Position numbers and translations under genes: made by a program. Source: Synechococcus sp. HK05 (GTDB lineage: Bacteria; Cyanobacteriota; Cyanobacteriia; PCC-6307; Cyanobiaceae). Taken from it: DNA of 64,000 nt. The notes below the pieces were generated by a model. That model was not told the DNA's origin. It saw only the letters and a program-made list of their open reading frames with translations, and made no database searches. Below are positions 27,236 through 36,682 of the stretch, in pieces (position 1 is the stretch's first letter; each line of letters starts with the position of its first letter). The stretch covers positions 62,001 to 126,000 of the forward strand of contig NZ_JAHRXJ010000011.1 in NCBI RefSeq assembly GCF_019104765.1. The letters are read 5' to 3'.

Positions 27236-29357
27236 GCTTGCAAGCACCCGCCCCGAGCCTGCGAATGATGCCGCTCAGCGGGCCTTCCCCCTGGCGGCCA
27301 TCACCGGCCACGGCACCCTGAAGCTGGCCCTGCTCCTGGCCGCGGTGGATCCAGGGCTGGGGGGTGTGGTGATTGCCGGTGGGCGCGGCACCGGCAAATC
27401 GGTGCTGGCCCGGGGCCTGCATGCCCTGCTGCCACCCATCGATGTGCTGGATCTGGGCACGGCAGCCGCCGGCCAAGCGGCACCAACGGGGCTCAACATC
27501 GATCCGCAGCGCCCAGACGACTGGGATGAACCCACCCGCCGGCGTCTCACCGAACTCGGCGCCGATCCGAGTGGTAACGATGCCGCAGCCCTGCTGCCCA
27601 CCAAGGTGATCCCGGCGCCCTTCGTGCAGGTGCCCCTGGGCATCACCGAAGACCGGCTGGTGGGATCCGTGGATGTGACCGCCTCCTTGGCCAGCGGCCA
27701 GGCGATGTTTCAACCGGGCCTGCTGGCCGAAGCGCACCGGGGCGTGCTTTACGTCGACGAGCTGAACCTGCTCGACGACAACATCACCAACCTGCTGCTG
27801 GCCGCGGTGAGCAGCGGTGAGAACCGGATCGAGCGCGAGGGCCTCAGCCTCAGCCACCCCTGTCGCTGCCTGCTGATCGCCACCTACAACCCCGAGGAAG
27901 GGGCCGTGCGCGATCACCTGCTCGATCGCTTCGCGATCGCCCTCTCGGCTAACCAAGTACTGGAGCTCGATCAACGGGTGGAGATCGCGCGCAGCGCCAT
28001 CGGCCACGCCGAATCCACGAAAGCGTTCGCGGCTCGCTTCCAGGAGGACACCGACGCCCTCGCCACCCAGCTGCTGCTGGCGCGCCAGTGGCTGCCCGAT
28101 GTGCAGATCACGCGCGAGCAGATCGCCTACCTGGTGAATGAAGCCCTGCGGGGCGGCGTCGAGGGCCACCGCAGTGAGCTCTACGCCGTGCGTGTGGCCC
28201 GTGCCCATGCCGCCCTGAGCGGCCGCGACCGGGTGGAAGCAGACGACCTGCAGGTGGCGGTGCGCCTGGTGATCGCCCCCCGCGCCCTGCAGCTGCCGCC
28301 GCCGGATCCCGACCAGCCGATGGAGCCCCCGCCGCCGCCCCCGCCGCAGGGCGAACAACCGCCTGAAGAGCCCGAGCAACCTGAAAACGAGCAGGAGCCC
28401 GACGAGCCGGAAGACGACAACAACGACGAAGACGACACCCCCGAGGATCAGGCACCGCCTTCGATCCCCGAGGAGTTCATGCTCGATCCGGAGGCCACGG
28501 CCATCGATCCGGATCTGCTGCTCTTCAACGCCGGCAAGGCCAAAACGGGCGGCAGCGGCAGCCGCGCTGTGGTGTTCAGCGACTCCCGCGGCCGCTACGT
28601 AAAGCCGATGCTGCCCCGCGGCCCGGTGAAGCGCATCGCCGTGGACGCCACCCTGCGCGCTGCTGCGCCGTATCAGAAAACCCGGCGCGAACGCGAACCG
28701 CACCGCAAAGTGGTGGTGGAAGACAGCGACCTGCGCGCCAAGCAGCTGCAGCGCAAGGCCGGCGCCCTGGTGATCTTCCTGGTGGATGCCAGCGGCTCGA
28801 TGGCGCTGAACCGCATGCAGAGCGCCAAGGGCGCCGTGATCCGCCTGCTCACTGAGGCCTACGAAAACCGCGACGAAGTGGCGCTGATTCCCTTCCGCGG
28901 CGAAGCCGCCGAGGTGCTGCTGCCCCCGACTCGCTCGATCACCGCCGCCCGCCGGCGCCTGGAGTCGATGCCCTGCGGCGGCGGCTCACCCTTGGCCCAC
29001 GGCCTCTCTCAGGCCGCGCGCGTGGGCGCCAACGCCCTGGCCACCGGCGATCTCGGCCAGGTGGTGGTGGTGGCGATCACCGACGGCCGGGGCAACGTGC
29101 CGCTCAGCCGTTCCCTCGGCCAGCCCGAACTTGAGGGCGAAGAACCCGTGGATCTCAAAGAAGAGGTGAAACAGGTGGCCAGCCGCTACCGCGCCCTTGG
29201 GATCAAGCTGCTGGTGATCGACACCGAACGCAAGTTCATTGGCAGCGGCATGGGCAAGGACCTCGCCGATGCCGCCGGTGGCAAATACGTGCAGCTGCCC
29301 AAGGCCAGCGATCAGGCGATCGCCGCGATTGCGATGGAGGCGATCAGCGGTGTTTAG
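27234..29357 (+). CDS. chlD: Magnesium chelatase subunit D
   Basis: With ChlI and ChlH, inserts Mg2+ into protoporphyrin IX at the first committed step of chlorophyll synthesis. 707 residues. The N-terminal AAA-like domain starts at [20 protein letters not shown] with [14 protein letters not shown]; next a Pro-rich then acidic linker (residues about 360-415); then a VWA domain with the MIDAS motif DASGSM and later [14 protein letters not shown] 27234; TTG 27222 is less likely. Its start overlaps the divergent membrane-protein start. Confidence 0.96.
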   Translation: MLASTRPEPANDAAQRAFPLAAITGHGTLKLALLLAAVDPGLGGVVIAGGRGTGKSVLARGLHALLPPIDVLDLGTAAAGQAAPTGLNIDPQRPDDWDEPTRRRLTELGADPSGNDAAALLPTKVIPAPFVQVPLGITEDRLVGSVDVTASLASGQAMFQPGLLAEAHRGVLYVDELNLLDDNITNLLLAAVSSGENRIEREGLSLSHPCRCLLIATYNPEEGAVRDHLLDRFAIALSANQVLELDQRVEIARSAIGHAESTKAFAARFQEDTDALATQLLLARQWLPDVQITREQIAYLVNEALRGGVEGHRSELYAVRVARAHAALSGRDRVEADDLQVAVRLVIAPRALQLPPPDPDQPMEPPPPPPPQGEQPPEEPEQPENEQEPDEPEDDNNDEDDTPEDQAPPSIPEEFMLDPEATAIDPDLLLFNAGKAKTGGSGSRAVVFSDSRGRYVKPMLPRGPVKRIAVDATLRAAAPYQKTRREREPHRKVVVEDSDLRAKQLQRKAGALVIFLVDASGSMALNRMQSAKGAVIRLLTEAYENRDEVALIPFRGEAAEVLLPPTRSITAARRRLESMPCGGGSPLAHGLSQAARVGANALATGDLGQVVVVAITDGRGNVPLSRSLGQPELEGEEPVDLKEEVKQVASRYRALGIKLLVIDTERKFIGSGMGKDLADAAGGKYVQLPKASDQAIAAIAMEAISGV

Positions 29358-29371
29358 CGCCCGGTGATGGC

Positions 29372-30268
29372 CTAGTTGGGTTTCGTCCCACGACCGGTCT
29401 GGGCCGGGTAAAGCTCATCGAAGAACTTGCCCAGGCCGATGCCCACGCTGCGCAGGCCATCCATGAAGCGCTTGTCGGCCGTGAGTTTCTCCACATCGCC
29501 ACCCACTTCATTCCAGCGCTCGGTGAGCTTCTCGGCATTGGTCACCGTGTTCTTCAGCTCCGACACCGTTTTGGGGTTGTCGAGGGCACGGGTGAAGTTG
29601 CGGATGCTGGCGGTCGAGGCGTTCAGGTTGTCAATGGTGGGCTGAGCACTCTTCACAGCCGCTTCGAGATCTTTGATCAGCTGCTGGCCGTCCTCCATGA
29701 ACTTGGTGGCTTCCTTCGCCGTGGTGTCGAAACTGCGGGTGGTCTTGGCCAGCTCTGGCACCAGGTTTTCGCGCTCCACCTGCTCCAACAGCTTCTGCAT
29801 CGTCACCGTGAGGCTGGAGATGCTCGCCGCATTCACGCCATTGAGGGTGACACCGGAGCACACGGTGAGCTTGCGATTGCAATTGGCCGCCGTAGGTCCG
29901 GGGGTGCCCTCCGGCAGCTCGCGGCTGGGGGCGATCAAGGCCACCACGGCATCACCACCCAGCAACGACGCCTCCTGCACCTGGGCGATCAGCGGCAAGG
30001 GCAGCTGCAGCGATGGGTCATTGATCTCCAACTCCGCCACCACGGCCGCTGAGGTGGTGGTGAGCTTGTCAACGTTGCCCACCAACACGCCGCGATAGGT
30101 CACAGCGGAGCGCTCCGCCAACCCGGAGGCATCGGCGAAATTCACCCGAAAGTTCCAGGTGCGGCTGGCCACCGACACCCCTCGCAGCCACAGCCAAAAC
30201 AAACCTGTTCCGGCGACAGCACCAATCAGGGTGAAGCCAACAATCGCTTCTCGCACACTGCGGCGCAT
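29372..30268 (-). CDS. MCE/MlaD family lipid-transfer substrate-binding protein
   Basis: 298 residues: one N-terminal membrane helix (VGFTLIGAVAGTGLFWLW), one MCE domain with YRGVLVGNVDKL and GGDAVVALI, then a long helical C-terminal region (residues about 140-290) likely to form a tunnel or coiled coil. MCE proteins carry phospholipids between inner and outer membranes; TGD2/TGD-type and Mla systems are the models. An ATP-binding partner lies upstream. No permease is present in the window. Confidence 0.87.
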   Translation of the reverse strand: MRRSVREAIVGFTLIGAVAGTGLFWLWLRGVSVASRTWNFRVNFADASGLAERSAVTYRGVLVGNVDKLTTTSAAVVAELEINDPSLQLPLPLIAQVQEASLLGGDAVVALIAPSRELPEGTPGPTAANCNRKLTVCSGVTLNGVNAASISSLTVTMQKLLEQVERENLVPELAKTTRSFDTTAKEATKFMEDGQQLIKDLEAAVKSAQPTIDNLNASTASIRNFTRALDNPKTVSELKNTVTNAEKLTERWNEVGGDVEKLTADKRFMDGLRSVGIGLGKFFDELYPAQTGRGTKPN

Positions 30269-30273
30269 GGATC

Positions 30274-31053
30274 TCAGAGCTCCGCAGGCTGCATCGGTCC
30301 GCTGAGACTAGCGGTGCGGAACTGAAGCACATAGGGATTGGTGGTGGTCTGAAAGTCGGCCACGGATCCCTCCCAGCGGAATAAGCCGTCGTAGAGCAAC
30401 ACCACACGATCCGCCGCCCGCAGGATCGTGCTCATCACGTGGCTCACCACCACCGAGGTGCCCCGCGCCAGGTTGGTGGTCTGCACGATCAGATCCTCGA
30501 TGCGGGTGCAAGCCACCGGATCGAGCCCTGCGGTGGGTTCATCGAACAGAAGAATCGGCACGGTTCCGTCGGGCTGGCTGGGGTCATCGATCACAGCCCG
30601 CGCAAAACTCACCCGCTTCTGCATGCCGCCGCTGAGCTCACCGGGATAGAGGTCTTCGGTGCCAGCCAGGCCCACCGCCTCCAGGGCGATCCCCACCCGC
30701 TCGCGAATCTCCGCTTCCTTCAGGCGACTGAAGCGATCCAACAGAAAGCCCACGTTTTCGCGCACCGTGAGGGAAGCCAACAGGGCTGGGTTCTGAAACA
30801 CCAGGCGCACATCCGGCGGATGGCGCTGATCCAGGCGCAGGTAGGTCTGCGGAACCCCGTGGATGGTCAGCTCCCCACTGCTGGGTAGGAGCAAGCCGGC
30901 CAACAGGCGTAGGATCGTGGATTTGCCGGCACCGGAAGGCCCCACGACCGCCAGGCGCTCACCGGGATGCAACTGCAGATCCACATCGCTGAGCACGCTC
31001 TTGCTGCCCCAGCGCACGCTCACATCGCGCAGTTCCACGACGGGTGCAGACAC
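30274..31053 (-). CDS. ABC transporter ATP-binding protein, Mla/TGD3-like
   Basis: 259 residues from a GTG start. Walker A GPSGAGKST, Q-loop FQNPALLASLTVRENVGF, signature LSGGMQKRVSFARA, Walker B ILLFDEPTAGLDP and H-loop VVSHVMST are all intact. Similar to MlaF/TGD3 energising lipid import. Six bp separate its stop from the MlaD-like gene, so the two are surely one operon. The permease (MlaE/TGD1-like) must be elsewhere. Confidence 0.9.
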   Translation of the reverse strand: MSAPVVELRDVSVRWGSKSVLSDVDLQLHPGERLAVVGPSGAGKSTILRLLAGLLLPSSGELTIHGVPQTYLRLDQRHPPDVRLVFQNPALLASLTVRENVGFLLDRFSRLKEAEIRERVGIALEAVGLAGTEDLYPGELSGGMQKRVSFARAVIDDPSQPDGTVPILLFDEPTAGLDPVACTRIEDLIVQTTNLARGTSVVVSHVMSTILRAADRVVLLYDGLFRWEGSVADFQTTTNPYVLQFRTASLSGPMQPAEL

Positions 31054-31123
31054 AGACCACTCACGCAGGCATCCGGGTCATCTTGGCGGTTTCTCCGTAC
31101 AGTTCCAGCACTTCCCTGGGGTG

Positions 31124-32548
31124 ATGCGCGCTCGAATGCCACGCAGCAGCCATCGCACCAGACCCAGGCCCAGCTGGGTGGGGCGCGGTGACCTGCGCCA
31201 ACAAGACCTGGTGAGCCGCTCCCGCCGGGCCGCCCGCTGGCTGCAACCGGGACTGGTGGTGAAGCGCTGGATGCTCACCTCCGGTATCGGCTTACTGCTG
31301 GCGTTGCTGGGCGCTGCGGTCTGGGCCGATCTGCAACCGATTTATTGGTTGTTGCAGGCGATCCGCTGGTCCCTGCAGAACGTCACGCAGATCCTGCCGC
31401 GGGAAATCACCGGGCCGCTCGTGTTGCTGGTGGGCGGCGGCTTGATCTGGCTGGGCCAGAGCCGCAGTTTCGGCACCATCCAAAAAGCGCTCGCCCCGGA
31501 AAAAGACACGCTGCTGGTGGATGCCCTGGCCGCCAAGCGCCGGCTCAACCGCGGGCCCTCGATCGTGGCCATCGGCGGCGGCACCGGCCTGTCCACCCTG
31601 CTCAGCGGCCTGAAGCGCTACAGCAGCAACCTCACGGCCATCGTCACCGTGGCCGATGACGGCGGCAGCTCCGGGGTTCTGCGCCGGGAGCTGGGGGTGC
31701 TGCCGCCCGGCGACATCCGCAACTGCCTGGCGGCCCTGGCCACCGAGGAACCACTGCTCACCCGTCTCTTCCAATACCGCTTCCGCGCCGGCACCGGCCT
31801 GGAGGGGCACAGCTTCGGCAACCTGTTTCTCTCAGCCCTCACCTCCATCACCGGCAGCCTGGAATCGGCGATCACCGCCAGCAGCCGGGTGCTCGCCGTG
31901 CAGGGCACCGTGGTGCCGGCCACCAATGCCGATGTGCGGCTCTGGGCCGAACTCGAAGACGGCCGCCGCATCGAGGGCGAGTCGCAGATCGGCCATGCCA
32001 CCAGTCCGATCGTGCGTTTGGGCTGCACCCCGGAACGCCCACCGGCACTCCCCCGTGCCCTGGAGGCGATCGCCCACGCCGATCTGATCGTGCTCGGCCC
32101 TGGAAGCCTTTACACCTCGTTGCTGCCCAACCTGCTGGTGCCCGAACTGGTGAATGCCATCAGCCGCAGCAAGGCACCCCGCCTCTACATCTGCAATCTG
32201 ATGACCCAGCCGGGTGAAACCGATGGATTGGACGTGGAAGGCCACCTGCGCGCCATCGAGGCACAACTGGCCAGCCTGGGCGTTCAACAGCGCCTGTTCA
32301 ACGCTGTGCTGGCCCAGGAGGATCTCGGCGATTCACCCCTGGTGACCCACTACCGCCAACGTGGCGCCGAACCCGTGATCTGCAACAGCCGCCGGCTGCG
32401 CAGCCAGGGCTACGACGTGATGCTGGCCCCGATGCAGGGCGCACGGCCCTCCTCAACCCTGCGGCACGATCCCCGCAGCGTGGCGGTGGCCGTGATGCGC
32501 TTTTTCAAACGCCAGAAGCAGGACGGACGCAACGCCCAGGCTCAATAG
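31124..32548 (+). CDS. yvcK: YvcK/CofD-like family protein with an N-terminal membrane segment
   Basis: 474 residues. Residues near 50-110 contain hydrophobic stretches ([27 protein letters not shown]). The soluble YvcK domain then starts [26 protein letters not shown] with [14 protein letters not shown]. YvcK in Gram-positives regulates carbon metabolism and cell shape and binds UDP-sugars; the cyanobacterial role is unproven. ATG 31124 is preferred; upstream starts would cross the divergent ABC promoter. Its end overlaps the convergent ndhJ by 7 bp. Confidence 0.88.
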   Translation: MRARMPRSSHRTRPRPSWVGRGDLRQQDLVSRSRRAARWLQPGLVVKRWMLTSGIGLLLALLGAAVWADLQPIYWLLQAIRWSLQNVTQILPREITGPLVLLVGGGLIWLGQSRSFGTIQKALAPEKDTLLVDALAAKRRLNRGPSIVAIGGGTGLSTLLSGLKRYSSNLTAIVTVADDGGSSGVLRRELGVLPPGDIRNCLAALATEEPLLTRLFQYRFRAGTGLEGHSFGNLFLSALTSITGSLESAITASSRVLAVQGTVVPATNADVRLWAELEDGRRIEGESQIGHATSPIVRLGCTPERPPALPRALEAIAHADLIVLGPGSLYTSLLPNLLVPELVNAISRSKAPRLYICNLMTQPGETDGLDVEGHLRAIEAQLASLGVQQRLFNAVLAQEDLGDSPLVTHYRQRGAEPVICNSRRLRSQGYDVMLAPMQGARPSSTLRHDPRSVAVAVMRFFKRQKQDGRNAQAQ

Positions 32549-33096
32549 GCGTCCTGCATTTCGTAGAAATCGGGCTGAACGTAGTCCTTGCGCAGCGGGA
32601 AACCCTTCCAGTCTTCAGGCATGAGCAGGCGCTTGGGATGGGGATGACCCTCGAAGCTGATGCCAAACATGTCGAAGGTTTCGCGCTCCTGCCAATCGGC
32701 GCCGCGAAACAGGCCATAAAGGCTGGGAATTGAGAGGTCGCCATCGCGAGGGAGGAACACCTTCAGGCGCACCTCCTGTGGCTTCACCTCGGCGGCGAGG
32801 TGCTGGCTGGCGTTGCACTGATCCGCGAGCGCGCCCAGTTTCACCAGGTGATAGAAGCTCACGAGTCGGCCACCGGGGCCTTCGTCGTAACCGCCCTGGC
32901 ACTGGAGGTAATCAAAGCCAGAGGCTTTGAGGGCTGCTGCGATCACCGGCAGGAACGGCACCTCAACACCGATCACCTCAACGCCGAGATGATCGGGCTC
33001 AAGCCATTCATGCTCAAAACCTTGGCCGCTGAGCCAGGTGCTCACCGGACCCGGCTCGGGGGCCGCGAGGGTGGGTTGAGCGGTGTCCTCAGGCAT
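32542..33096 (-). CDS. ndhJ: NAD(P)H-quinone oxidoreductase subunit J
   Basis: Peripheral-arm subunit (30-kDa family) of cyanobacterial NDH-1, which feeds ferredoxin electrons into plastoquinone in respiration and cyclic electron flow. 184 residues with the family signature [22 protein letters not shown] and LPEDW-like [14 protein letters not shown]. Third gene of a typical ndhC-ndhK-ndhJ operon (3 bp after ndhK). Confidence 0.96.
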   Translation of the reverse strand: MPEDTAQPTLAAPEPGPVSTWLSGQGFEHEWLEPDHLGVEVIGVEVPFLPVIAAALKASGFDYLQCQGGYDEGPGGRLVSFYHLVKLGALADQCNASQHLAAEVKPQEVRLKVFLPRDGDLSIPSLYGLFRGADWQERETFDMFGISFEGHPHPKRLLMPEDWKGFPLRKDYVQPDFYEMQDAY

Positions 33097-33099
33097 GGC

Positions 33100-33852
33100 T
33101 CAGGCGGGGTTGGTGGCAGGAATGGCAGCAGGGCTGGTGGCCTGCACGGGCAGACCAGCCGCGGCGGCGAGGGCAGCCTGCTGGGTTTCAGCGCGCAGGT
33201 AACGGCCATCCACGATCGGCTCCACGGCCTTCATCTGGTGAGGCACCGTGCAGTAACGGTGGGTGGGCAGCAGGTTGCCGCGCTCGGAGAGGGCTTCATT
33301 GCCCACCTTCTTACGCAGCTTGATCACCGCGTCGAAGATCGCTTCCGGGCGCGGTGGGCAGCCAGGCAAATAGAGATCCACTGGGATCAGCTTGTCCACG
33401 CCACGCACGGCAGTGGTGGAATCGGCCGAGAACATGCCGCCGGTGATCGTGCAGGCACCCATGGCGATCACATACTTGGGCTCCGGCATCTGCTCATAGA
33501 GCCGCACCAGGGCCGGCGCCATCTTCATGGTCACCGTGCCGGCCACGATCAGCAGATCGGCCTGGCGCGGACTGGAGCGCGGCACCAACCCGAAGCGGTC
33601 GAAGTCGAACCGGGAGCCGATCAGCGCCGCGAACTCGATGAAGCAGCAGGCGGTGCCGTAGAGCAGCGGCCAGAGGCTGCTGAGGCGGGCCCAGTTGTGG
33701 AGGTCGTCGAGCGTGGTGAGGATCACGTTCTCGGAGAGATCCGAGGTCACGCTCGGCGCAGCTACCGGGTTGCAGCTGGCACTGCGCTGATCGCGCAGGG
33801 CACCGATGGAGAGGGCCTCGGCGATGCCAGAGGTGGCGGAAGGAGGGGTCAT
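33100..33852 (-). CDS. ndhK: NAD(P)H-quinone oxidoreductase subunit K
   Basis: The N2-cluster subunit (PSST family) of NDH-1. 250 residues. Its four cluster Cys are visible: [11 protein letters not shown] (two), [10 protein letters not shown] and [10 protein letters not shown]. The body is strongly conserved, while the N and C tails are low-complexity (Ala/Thr/Pro). It is the middle gene of the ndhCKJ unit, 6 bp after ndhC. Confidence 0.97.
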   Translation of the reverse strand: MTPPSATSGIAEALSIGALRDQRSASCNPVAAPSVTSDLSENVILTTLDDLHNWARLSSLWPLLYGTACCFIEFAALIGSRFDFDRFGLVPRSSPRQADLLIVAGTVTMKMAPALVRLYEQMPEPKYVIAMGACTITGGMFSADSTTAVRGVDKLIPVDLYLPGCPPRPEAIFDAVIKLRKKVGNEALSERGNLLPTHRYCTVPHQMKAVEPIVDGRYLRAETQQAALAAAAGLPVQATSPAAIPATNPA

Positions 33853-33858
33853 CTCAGA

Positions 33859-34221
33859 TCAGCTCCACTCAAGGGCGCCCTTGCGCCAGGCATAGGCCAG
33901 GGCCACCACCAAGATGGCGATGAACACCAGGGCCTCAATGAAAGCCAACAGGCCGAGGCGATGGAACGCCACGGCCCAGGGATAGAGGAACACGGTCTCC
34001 ACGTCGAAGATCACGAAGACCAGCGCAAACATGTAGTAGCGGATGTTGAACTGGATCCAGGCACCGCCGATGGGCTCCATGCCCGATTCGTAGGTGAGAT
34101 CCCGTTCACCCGTGCGCGACTTGGGCGACACGAACTTGTTGGTGACGAGCGCCAACACAGGCACCGCTGCTGCGATCAGCAGGAAGCCCAGAAAGGCGTC
34201 GTAGCCGGAGAGAACGAACAC
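33859..34221 (-). CDS. ndhC: NAD(P)H-quinone oxidoreductase subunit 3
   Basis: 120 residues from GTG 34221 ([13 protein letters not shown]), which reproduces the standard NdhC N terminus and length; the longer frame from TTG 34230 adds three residues. Three membrane helices; [20 protein letters not shown] and [12 protein letters not shown] are the strongly conserved loop and helix. First gene of the ndhCKJ operon. Confidence 0.96.
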   Translation of the reverse strand: MFVLSGYDAFLGFLLIAAAVPVLALVTNKFVSPKSRTGERDLTYESGMEPIGGAWIQFNIRYYMFALVFVIFDVETVFLYPWAVAFHRLGLLAFIEALVFIAILVVALAYAWRKGALEWS

Positions 34222-34333
34222 GGGCGCCAACTGCCCAACCGTGGCGGCAGTCTGGCATCCATGCCCCAGGCGTGGGTCGGATCGCTCTGAGGGAGCTGCT
34301 TCCTAGAGTCGCGCCCAATAGCGACGCCGAGCC

Positions 34334-34771
34334 GTGAGCGAGGACCCACTCCAGGATCAGGCCCCCGCGCAGGCCCCAACCGACAAAGCGGTGGCGGATG
34401 AGGTTGCCGTCGCAGCACCCGAGGCTCCGGAGGCGACAGAAGCACCTGTCGACGATCCCGACACCCACCGCTTCGAATGCCGCAGCTGCGGTTTCGTATA
34501 CGACCCTGCGGAAGGCATCAAAAAGCTGGCGGTCGAGCCCGGCACCCCCTTCAGCGCCCTAGATCCGACCAGCTTCCGCTGCCCGGTGTGCCGCAGTCAG
34601 ACCAAGGCCTTCAAGGACATCGGCCCCCGCAACAAGCCGAGCGGTTTTGAAGAGAACCTCGGCTATGGCCTTGGCGTGAACCAGCTCACCCCAGGCCAGA
34701 AGAATGTGTTGATCTTCGGCGGCTTCGCGCTGGCGATCGCCTTCTTCCTCTCCCTCTACTCCCTGCGCTGA
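34334..34771 (+). CDS. rubA: Membrane-anchored rubredoxin (RubA type)
   Basis: 145 residues from GTG 34334. An acidic, Ala-rich N-terminal region precedes a rubredoxin domain with FECRSCGFVYDP and FRCPVCRSQTKAF (two CxxC, binding one Fe). The C terminus has a membrane helix (VLIFGGFALAIAFFLSLYSL). The cyanobacterial protein is needed for photosystem assembly (RubA binds the early PSII complex); its gene precedes ycf48 and psbEFLJ, the expected order. Confidence 0.95.
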   Translation: MSEDPLQDQAPAQAPTDKAVADEVAVAAPEAPEATEAPVDDPDTHRFECRSCGFVYDPAEGIKKLAVEPGTPFSALDPTSFRCPVCRSQTKAFKDIGPRNKPSGFEENLGYGLGVNQLTPGQKNVLIFGGFALAIAFFLSLYSLR

Positions 34772-34778
34772 GCACGGC

Positions 34779-35774
34779 ATGTCCCGTTTTCTCTCCTCCC
34801 TCGGCGCCATAGCGCTTTCGCTGGTGCTGGCCCTCGGCCTAAGCGGCTGCGTCAGCACAGGCCTGCCCAGCGCCAGTGCCAGTCCCTGGCAGCCCGTGGA
34901 TATCCACACCAAATCCAACCCACTGGATCTGGCCTTCACCGATAGCCGCCACGGCTTCCTGGTGGGCAGCAACCGCCTGATCCTGGAAACCAACGACGGC
35001 GGCAGCTCCTGGCAGGAGCGGGCCCTCGATCTGCCGGAGGAGGAAAACTTCCGCCTGATCAGTGTGGATTTCGCCGGTGATGAGGGCTGGATCGTGGGCC
35101 AACCCGGTCTGCTGCTGCACAGCACCGATGCCGGCCAGAACTGGAGCCGCCTGTTCCTCGACACCAAACTGCCCGGCGAGCCCTACCTGGTGACCGCCCA
35201 AGGCGGTAATCGCGCCGAGCTGGCCACAAACGTGGGCGCGGTGTACCGAACCAACGACGGCGGTAACTCCTGGCAAGCCGAAGTGGAAGACGCCGCCGGC
35301 GCCGTGCGCGACCTGCGCCGCAGCCCCGATGGCCGCTACGTGAGCGTGAGCAGCCTTGGCAACTTCTTCGCCACCTGGAACCCGGGCGAAGCCCGCTGGA
35401 CCCCGCACCAACGGGTGAGCAGCCAACGCCTGCAGGCCATGGGCTTCCAGCCCGATGGTGCCCTGTGGATGCTGGCCCGCGGCGCCCAACTGCGCTTCAG
35501 CCCCGAGGCCGACACCCCTGATGAGTGGAGCAAGCCGGTGGTGCCGATCGTGAACGGCTACGGCTACCTCGACATGGCCTGGGATCCCCAGGGCGACATC
35601 TGGACCGGCGGCGGCAGCGGCACCCTGCTGGTGAGCAGCGATGGCGGGAAGAGCTGGCAGAAGGACCCCGTGGGCGCCCAGCAACCCACCAACTTCATCC
35701 GCATCGCCTTCTTCGACGACGGCAAGGGCTTCGTGCTCGGCGAGCGTGGCTCCCTGCTGCGCTGGGTGGGCTAA
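34779..35774 (+). CDS. ycf48: Photosystem II assembly factor Ycf48/HCF136
   Basis: Lumenal beta-propeller that stabilises newly made D1 before its insertion into the PSII reaction centre. 331 residues. Lipoprotein signal with LVLALGLSGC at residues about 17-26. Repeated propeller-blade motifs such as TNDGGSSWQER, STDAGQNWSRL, TNDGGNSWQAE and SSDGGKSWQKD (BNR/Asp-box type). Begins 7 bp after rubA and leads into psbEFLJ. Confidence 0.96.
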   Translation: MSRFLSSLGAIALSLVLALGLSGCVSTGLPSASASPWQPVDIHTKSNPLDLAFTDSRHGFLVGSNRLILETNDGGSSWQERALDLPEEENFRLISVDFAGDEGWIVGQPGLLLHSTDAGQNWSRLFLDTKLPGEPYLVTAQGGNRAELATNVGAVYRTNDGGNSWQAEVEDAAGAVRDLRRSPDGRYVSVSSLGNFFATWNPGEARWTPHQRVSSQRLQAMGFQPDGALWMLARGAQLRFSPEADTPDEWSKPVVPIVNGYGYLDMAWDPQGDIWTGGGSGTLLVSSDGGKSWQKDPVGAQQPTNFIRIAFFDDGKGFVLGERGSLLRWVG

Positions 35775-35790
35775 CAACGCTCTGTAACCA

Positions 35791-35819
35791 AGGCGGCAGC
35801 ACGATCTCGGCTGCCGCCT
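35791..35819 (+). other. Perfect 10-bp hairpin between ycf48 and psbE
   Basis: AGGCGGCAGC (35791-35800) pairs perfectly with GCTGCCGCCT (35810-35819) around a 9-nt loop. It is followed by CCTCAGG, not a T run, so it is not a standard terminator. It may act as an RNA stability or partial attenuation element between ycf48 and psbEFLJ (inference). Confidence 0.5.
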
Positions 35820-35858
35820 CCTCAGGCCTAGGATCACCCAGCTGAATGCTCGCTGCTC

Positions 35859-36107
35859 ATGGCCGCCGGCTCAACGGGTGAACGCCCGTTCTTCGAAATC
35901 ATCACGAGCATCCGTTACTGGGTGATCCATGCCGTGACCCTGCCGGCGATTTTCCTGGCGGGTTTCCTGTTCGTGTCCACCGGCCTGGCCTATGACGCCT
36001 TCGGCACGCCCCGCCCGGACGCCTACTTCCAGTCGCAAGACTTCAAGGCTCCCGTGGTGAGCCAGCGCTATGACGCCAAGGCCTCCCTCGACCAGCGCCT
36101 GAAATAA
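35859..36107 (+). CDS. psbE: Cytochrome b559 alpha subunit
   Basis: 82 residues. The heme-binding helix has [18 protein letters not shown] with the ligand His in the usual position near residue 23, and the lumenal part ends in [11 protein letters not shown]. It pairs with PsbF around the b559 heme and is essential for PSII assembly. First of the four-gene psbEFLJ operon, with psbF starting 3 bp later. Confidence 0.98.
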   Translation: MAAGSTGERPFFEIITSIRYWVIHAVTLPAIFLAGFLFVSTGLAYDAFGTPRPDAYFQSQDFKAPVVSQRYDAKASLDQRLK

Positions 36108-36110
36108 GCC

Positions 36111-36248
36111 ATGACTCAGTCGACCGCCTCCACCACCCCCCGCAACTACCCGATCTTCACGGTCCGGTGGCTTGCGGTGCACGCCCTCGGCATCCCCACG
36201 GTGTTCTTCCTGGGCGCCCTGGCTGCCATGCAGTTCATCCGTCGCTGA
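36111..36248 (+). CDS. psbF: Cytochrome b559 beta subunit (45 aa)
   Basis: Reads [20 protein letters not shown], with the heme-ligating His near residue 24 and a final FIRR. It forms the b559 dimer with PsbE. 45 residues is standard. Spacing is 3 bp from psbE and 11 bp to psbL. Confidence 0.98.
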   Translation: MTQSTASTTPRNYPIFTVRWLAVHALGIPTVFFLGALAAMQFIRR

Positions 36249-36259
36249 GCTCTGACGTC

Positions 36260-36379
36260 ATGCAACGCAATCCCAACCCGAACAACCTGCCGGTTGAACT
36301 GAACCGCACCAGCCTGTATCTGGGCCTGCTGTTCGTGTTCACCTGCGGGATCCTGTTCTCCAGCTACTTCTTCAACTGA
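36260..36379 (+). CDS. psbL: Photosystem II protein L (39 aa)
   Basis: 39 residues ending [16 protein letters not shown], nearly invariant across PsbL. One membrane helix; it supports PSII dimerisation and electron transfer at Q_A. The ATG start was chosen by the conserved [20 protein letters not shown] terminus. Confidence 0.98.
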   Translation: MQRNPNPNNLPVELNRTSLYLGLLFVFTCGILFSSYFFN

Positions 36380-36381
36380 TC

Positions 36382-36387
36382 AGGAGG
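36382..36387 (+). promoter_or_regulatory. Strong Shine-Dalgarno site for psbJ
   Basis: AGGAGG lies 7 bp before the psbJ ATG at 36395, the clearest ribosome binding site in the psbEFLJ unit. Confidence 0.8.
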
Positions 36388-36394
36388 ATCTGAG

Positions 36395-36595
36395 ATGAGC
36401 GGCAAGAAATCCGGTCTTCCTGACGGAAGAATTCCCGATCGCCTGCCTGATGGCCGCCCCGCTGTGGCCTGGCGCTCCCGCTGGACCGAAGGCACCCTGC
36501 CCCTGTGGCTCGTGGCCACCGCTGGCGGCATGGCCGTGATCTTCGTGGTGGGCCTGTTCTTCTACGGCTCCTACACCGGCGTTGGTTCCGCCTGA
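36395..36595 (+). CDS. psbJ: Photosystem II protein J
   Basis: 66 residues. The membrane helix [32 protein letters not shown] is the PsbJ core; the N-terminal basic leader ([19 protein letters not shown]) is typical of picocyanobacteria. PsbJ regulates electron flow at Q_B and helps assembly. Last gene of the operon, followed by a terminator. Confidence 0.97.
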   Translation: MSGKKSGLPDGRIPDRLPDGRPAVAWRSRWTEGTLPLWLVATAGGMAVIFVVGLFFYGSYTGVGSA

Positions 36596-36622
36596 TCCAG
36601 GATCGGCGTGTTCTATGTGCAG

Positions 36623-36648
36623 AAGGGGCCCCATGTGGCCCCTTTTTT
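36623..36648 (+). terminator. Rho-independent terminator after psbEFLJ
   Basis: AAGGGGCC and GGCCCCTT around the short loop CCATGT, ending in a T run (36643-36648). It lies 27 bp downstream of psbJ on the plus strand. Confidence 0.9.
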
Positions 36649-36682
36649 GATGGCGACTAATGGTGGCAGCGCCACGAACGGC

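Noticed and set aside
28320-28440. Proline- then acid-rich low-complexity stretch as a repeat element
   Set aside because: This is the known linker between the AAA and VWA domains of ChlD.
32800-34290. 496-codon plus-strand frame across ndhJ-ndhK-ndhC
   Set aside because: Runs antisense to three certain genes and has a repetitive His/Gly/Glu composition without domain features.
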